A stretch of DNA of 64,000 bases from Tyto alba (taxonomy: Eukaryota > Chordata > Aves > Strigiformes > Tytonidae): positions 13,417,489 to 13,481,488 of the forward strand of contig NW_024881322.1 in NCBI RefSeq assembly GCF_018691265.1, written 5' to 3'. The position numbers and the translations under genes were made by a program. This document shows, one piece after another, positions 62,451 to 64,000 of this stretch. Below the pieces are notes generated by a model. That model saw only the letters and a program-made list of their open reading frames with translations, was not told the DNA's origin and did no database searches. Every line of letters starts with the position of its first letter. Positions within the stretch are counted from its first letter, which is position 1.

Positions 62451-64000
62451 AAAAATATGTTTTAAAGAAAAAAAGAAGTTTGCTTAAAACAACACACAGA
62501 GTATTATTTAGCAAATGTTTTGAACAGTGAGCTGTTCTAAATGGCGTTGTTTTAATATAACCTTAAAATGCATTCACCTCCCCTTTCCCCTTTGTGAGTG
62601 GGATGTTCAGGAGCTCCGGGGGTGAAATCTTGCCCGGCTCAGGTTTGGGATTTCACTCAGTGGTCATTTTATCCTTGGAAGTTTTGTTTGGGTAGGAATT
62701 TAGGAGGCTGAATTTGGCGTAATATCAATATAAAGGGGGTCATTTTTAACAGCTTACGTAGGCATACCTGAGTACAGACTAAAATAGTAGAGCACCGGTA
62801 GGGTTACCTAGAGATGATTTAATTTAGATTATACCACACAAGATCTCTGATTTGACACTTGGGTGTTTTGCGCCCTGTTTATATCCCAGTCAGTTCTGTT
62901 TGAGCAGATGTCTGGACCATGCTTTTCTGGAAATCAGAGTTGTGGCAATGTGTGCTGCCTGAGGGCACAGTTCCAGTCTCTTCCTCCTCCTTTCCATTCT
63001 TCAAACTTGCTATATGGCATTATATGTGCTATTTATTATAATGCTTTCAGTGCATTGAGGGGCTGTAGCTCTGTGTTTTGGAAAGTCAGAAAGGAAGGAA
63101 GGGAACATGATCACAGAAGCAGTTCTTTTGGCTGTTGTTTTAATAGGGCTTAGGTTCATGAGGAAAGTACTAATTACTAGAGACATTTGAGAAGTAATTT
63201 TATTAATCCTGTGTGACTGTTCTCAAGTAAACTGTAATAACACCTGTAAAGCAGTGGTCACCAAACTTTTTAAATTGTAAACCTATATCAATAACAAGGT
63301 TTTAAGCATGCACACCCAGTATAAGTATATTTATTTAGAAAAAAAATATGTAGTACTTTAGTAATATATACATCATAAAGTGTACACAAAAACAGATATT
63401 AAAAAATAATTACGTGAAGATGAAATAAACGCGATTTTAAAAATATCTTCCCACACCCCAGTGGCTTGTTTTGCACACCCACATTGGAAAACATTGCTGT
63501 AGAGGACTGAGAACTGAAATGGTAGTAAGTAAACTGCCTGTCTGTCTGGGCATCTTGTGTTCAAAATCCTCACTGAAAGGGTGGGCCAAAAGTTGTATTT
63601 GTTTTCACATCTGCTGTCTTACCAGATCCAGTGTGGGTCCACCAAAGATGAGGGAGGGCAGAATTTAGCTTTTTGCAATTTCAACTGCCTAAGTAAAGTT
63701 GAGTCCCGAGAAGGATACTGAATCTGTTTAAAATGTGCAGTCGCTTTGCTTGTACAGGCTTCTAGCTTTTCAGGAAAGAAAATAAGACTGGTGCTTTAAC
63801 AAGCTTTTTTTGGCATCTGTATTGGATGTCATGAATGAAATGTTTCTGAGGATTTCTTTTGTGGTGTAGATCATTTTTGTGTCATCTGGGCCTTGCCACC
63901 TCTTGTCTTGGCTTTACACAGCGCTTTTTGCTAACAAGGAATATGAGGATCTGAAAGGGAGAGGTGTAGAAGGGTGGGATGGAATAAAACTGTTTTCCTC
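62451..64000 (+). other. POU6F2 intron, distal part in window
   Basis: Non-coding sequence includes the possible hAT-like element at 63.25-63.5 kb. The next POU6F2 exon is not present. Confidence 0.65.
63252..63498. mobile_element. Possible non-autonomous hAT-like DNA transposon
   Basis: The left end CAGTGGTCACCAAACTTTTT has the CAGTG...CCAAACTTTTT form typical of Charlie-type hAT termini. The right end, read in reverse complement, starts CAGCAATGTTTTCCAATGTG, which is only partly symmetrical with the left. The interior is AT-rich and lacks a transposase frame. No clean 8-bp target duplication is visible. The length (about 250 bases) suits a MITE. The call depends mostly on the left terminus. 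Confidence 0.45.

Noticed and set aside
1..64000. CRISPR arrays, operons, tRNA or rRNA genes, retroviral LTRs
   Set aside because: Scanned for by eye and none seen. The tandem repeats present lack spacers, and no tRNA-like clover leaf or LTR pair was recognised.

Overview
The window is vertebrate nuclear DNA, most likely from a bird or another sauropsid. It is AT-rich and almost entirely non-coding. It carries CR1-type LINE fragments (two clear, two older or shorter), and I saw no Alu or L1 sequence. There is no bacterial-style gene arrangement: the longest open frames (about 100-150 codons) lie scattered on both strands, overlap simple repeats or transposon remnants, and behave like chance frames.

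The one protein-coding segment I can name is a single exon at 50183-50354 on the + strand. It encodes the extreme N-terminus of POU6F2 (POU class 6 homeobox 2, also called RPF-1), a neural and retinal POU-homeodomain transcription factor. The exon has a 3' splice site behind a very long T/C tract, a start codon 7 bases into the exon, 55 complete codons, and a near-consensus GTAAGT donor that splits the next codon after its first base. The POU-specific domain and homeodomain are encoded by later exons outside the window. Everything after 50354 is therefore POU6F2 intron. The acceptor before the start codon implies that at least one 5' untranslated or alternative first exon lies upstream, so some or all of 1-50182 is 5' intron or upstream flank of the same gene.

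Layout: 1-6.4 kb is AT-rich non-coding DNA with an antisense CR1 remnant near 3.0-3.2 kb. A GC-rich patch at 6.4-6.8 kb holds a 13-bp minisatellite. 6.8-22.3 kb is non-coding with a second GC-rich patch near 14 kb. A clear antisense CR1 reverse-transcriptase fragment lies at 22.3-22.6 kb. 22.6-47 kb is non-coding with homopolymers, A/C-rich low-complexity blocks, an antisense MIR-type SINE near 38.2 kb and a CR1 3' tail near 42.6 kb. An old CR1 relative followed by a palindromic repeat lies at 47.1-47.5 kb. A complex, repeat-poor stretch at 48.3-49.2 kb may be a conserved regulatory element. The POU6F2 exon is at 50.2 kb. The intron to 64 kb holds A-rich tracts, another repeat-poor candidate regulatory block at 61.8-62.4 kb and a possible hAT-like element near 63.3 kb.

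No new multigene system was found. The most notable observations are the homopolymer-flanked first coding exon with a weak start context, a block-patterned minisatellite, several short near-perfect inverted repeats, a POU-dimer-like palindromic octamer 4.5 kb upstream of the exon, and a minus-strand exon-like frame at 15.85-16.0 kb that I could not identify.
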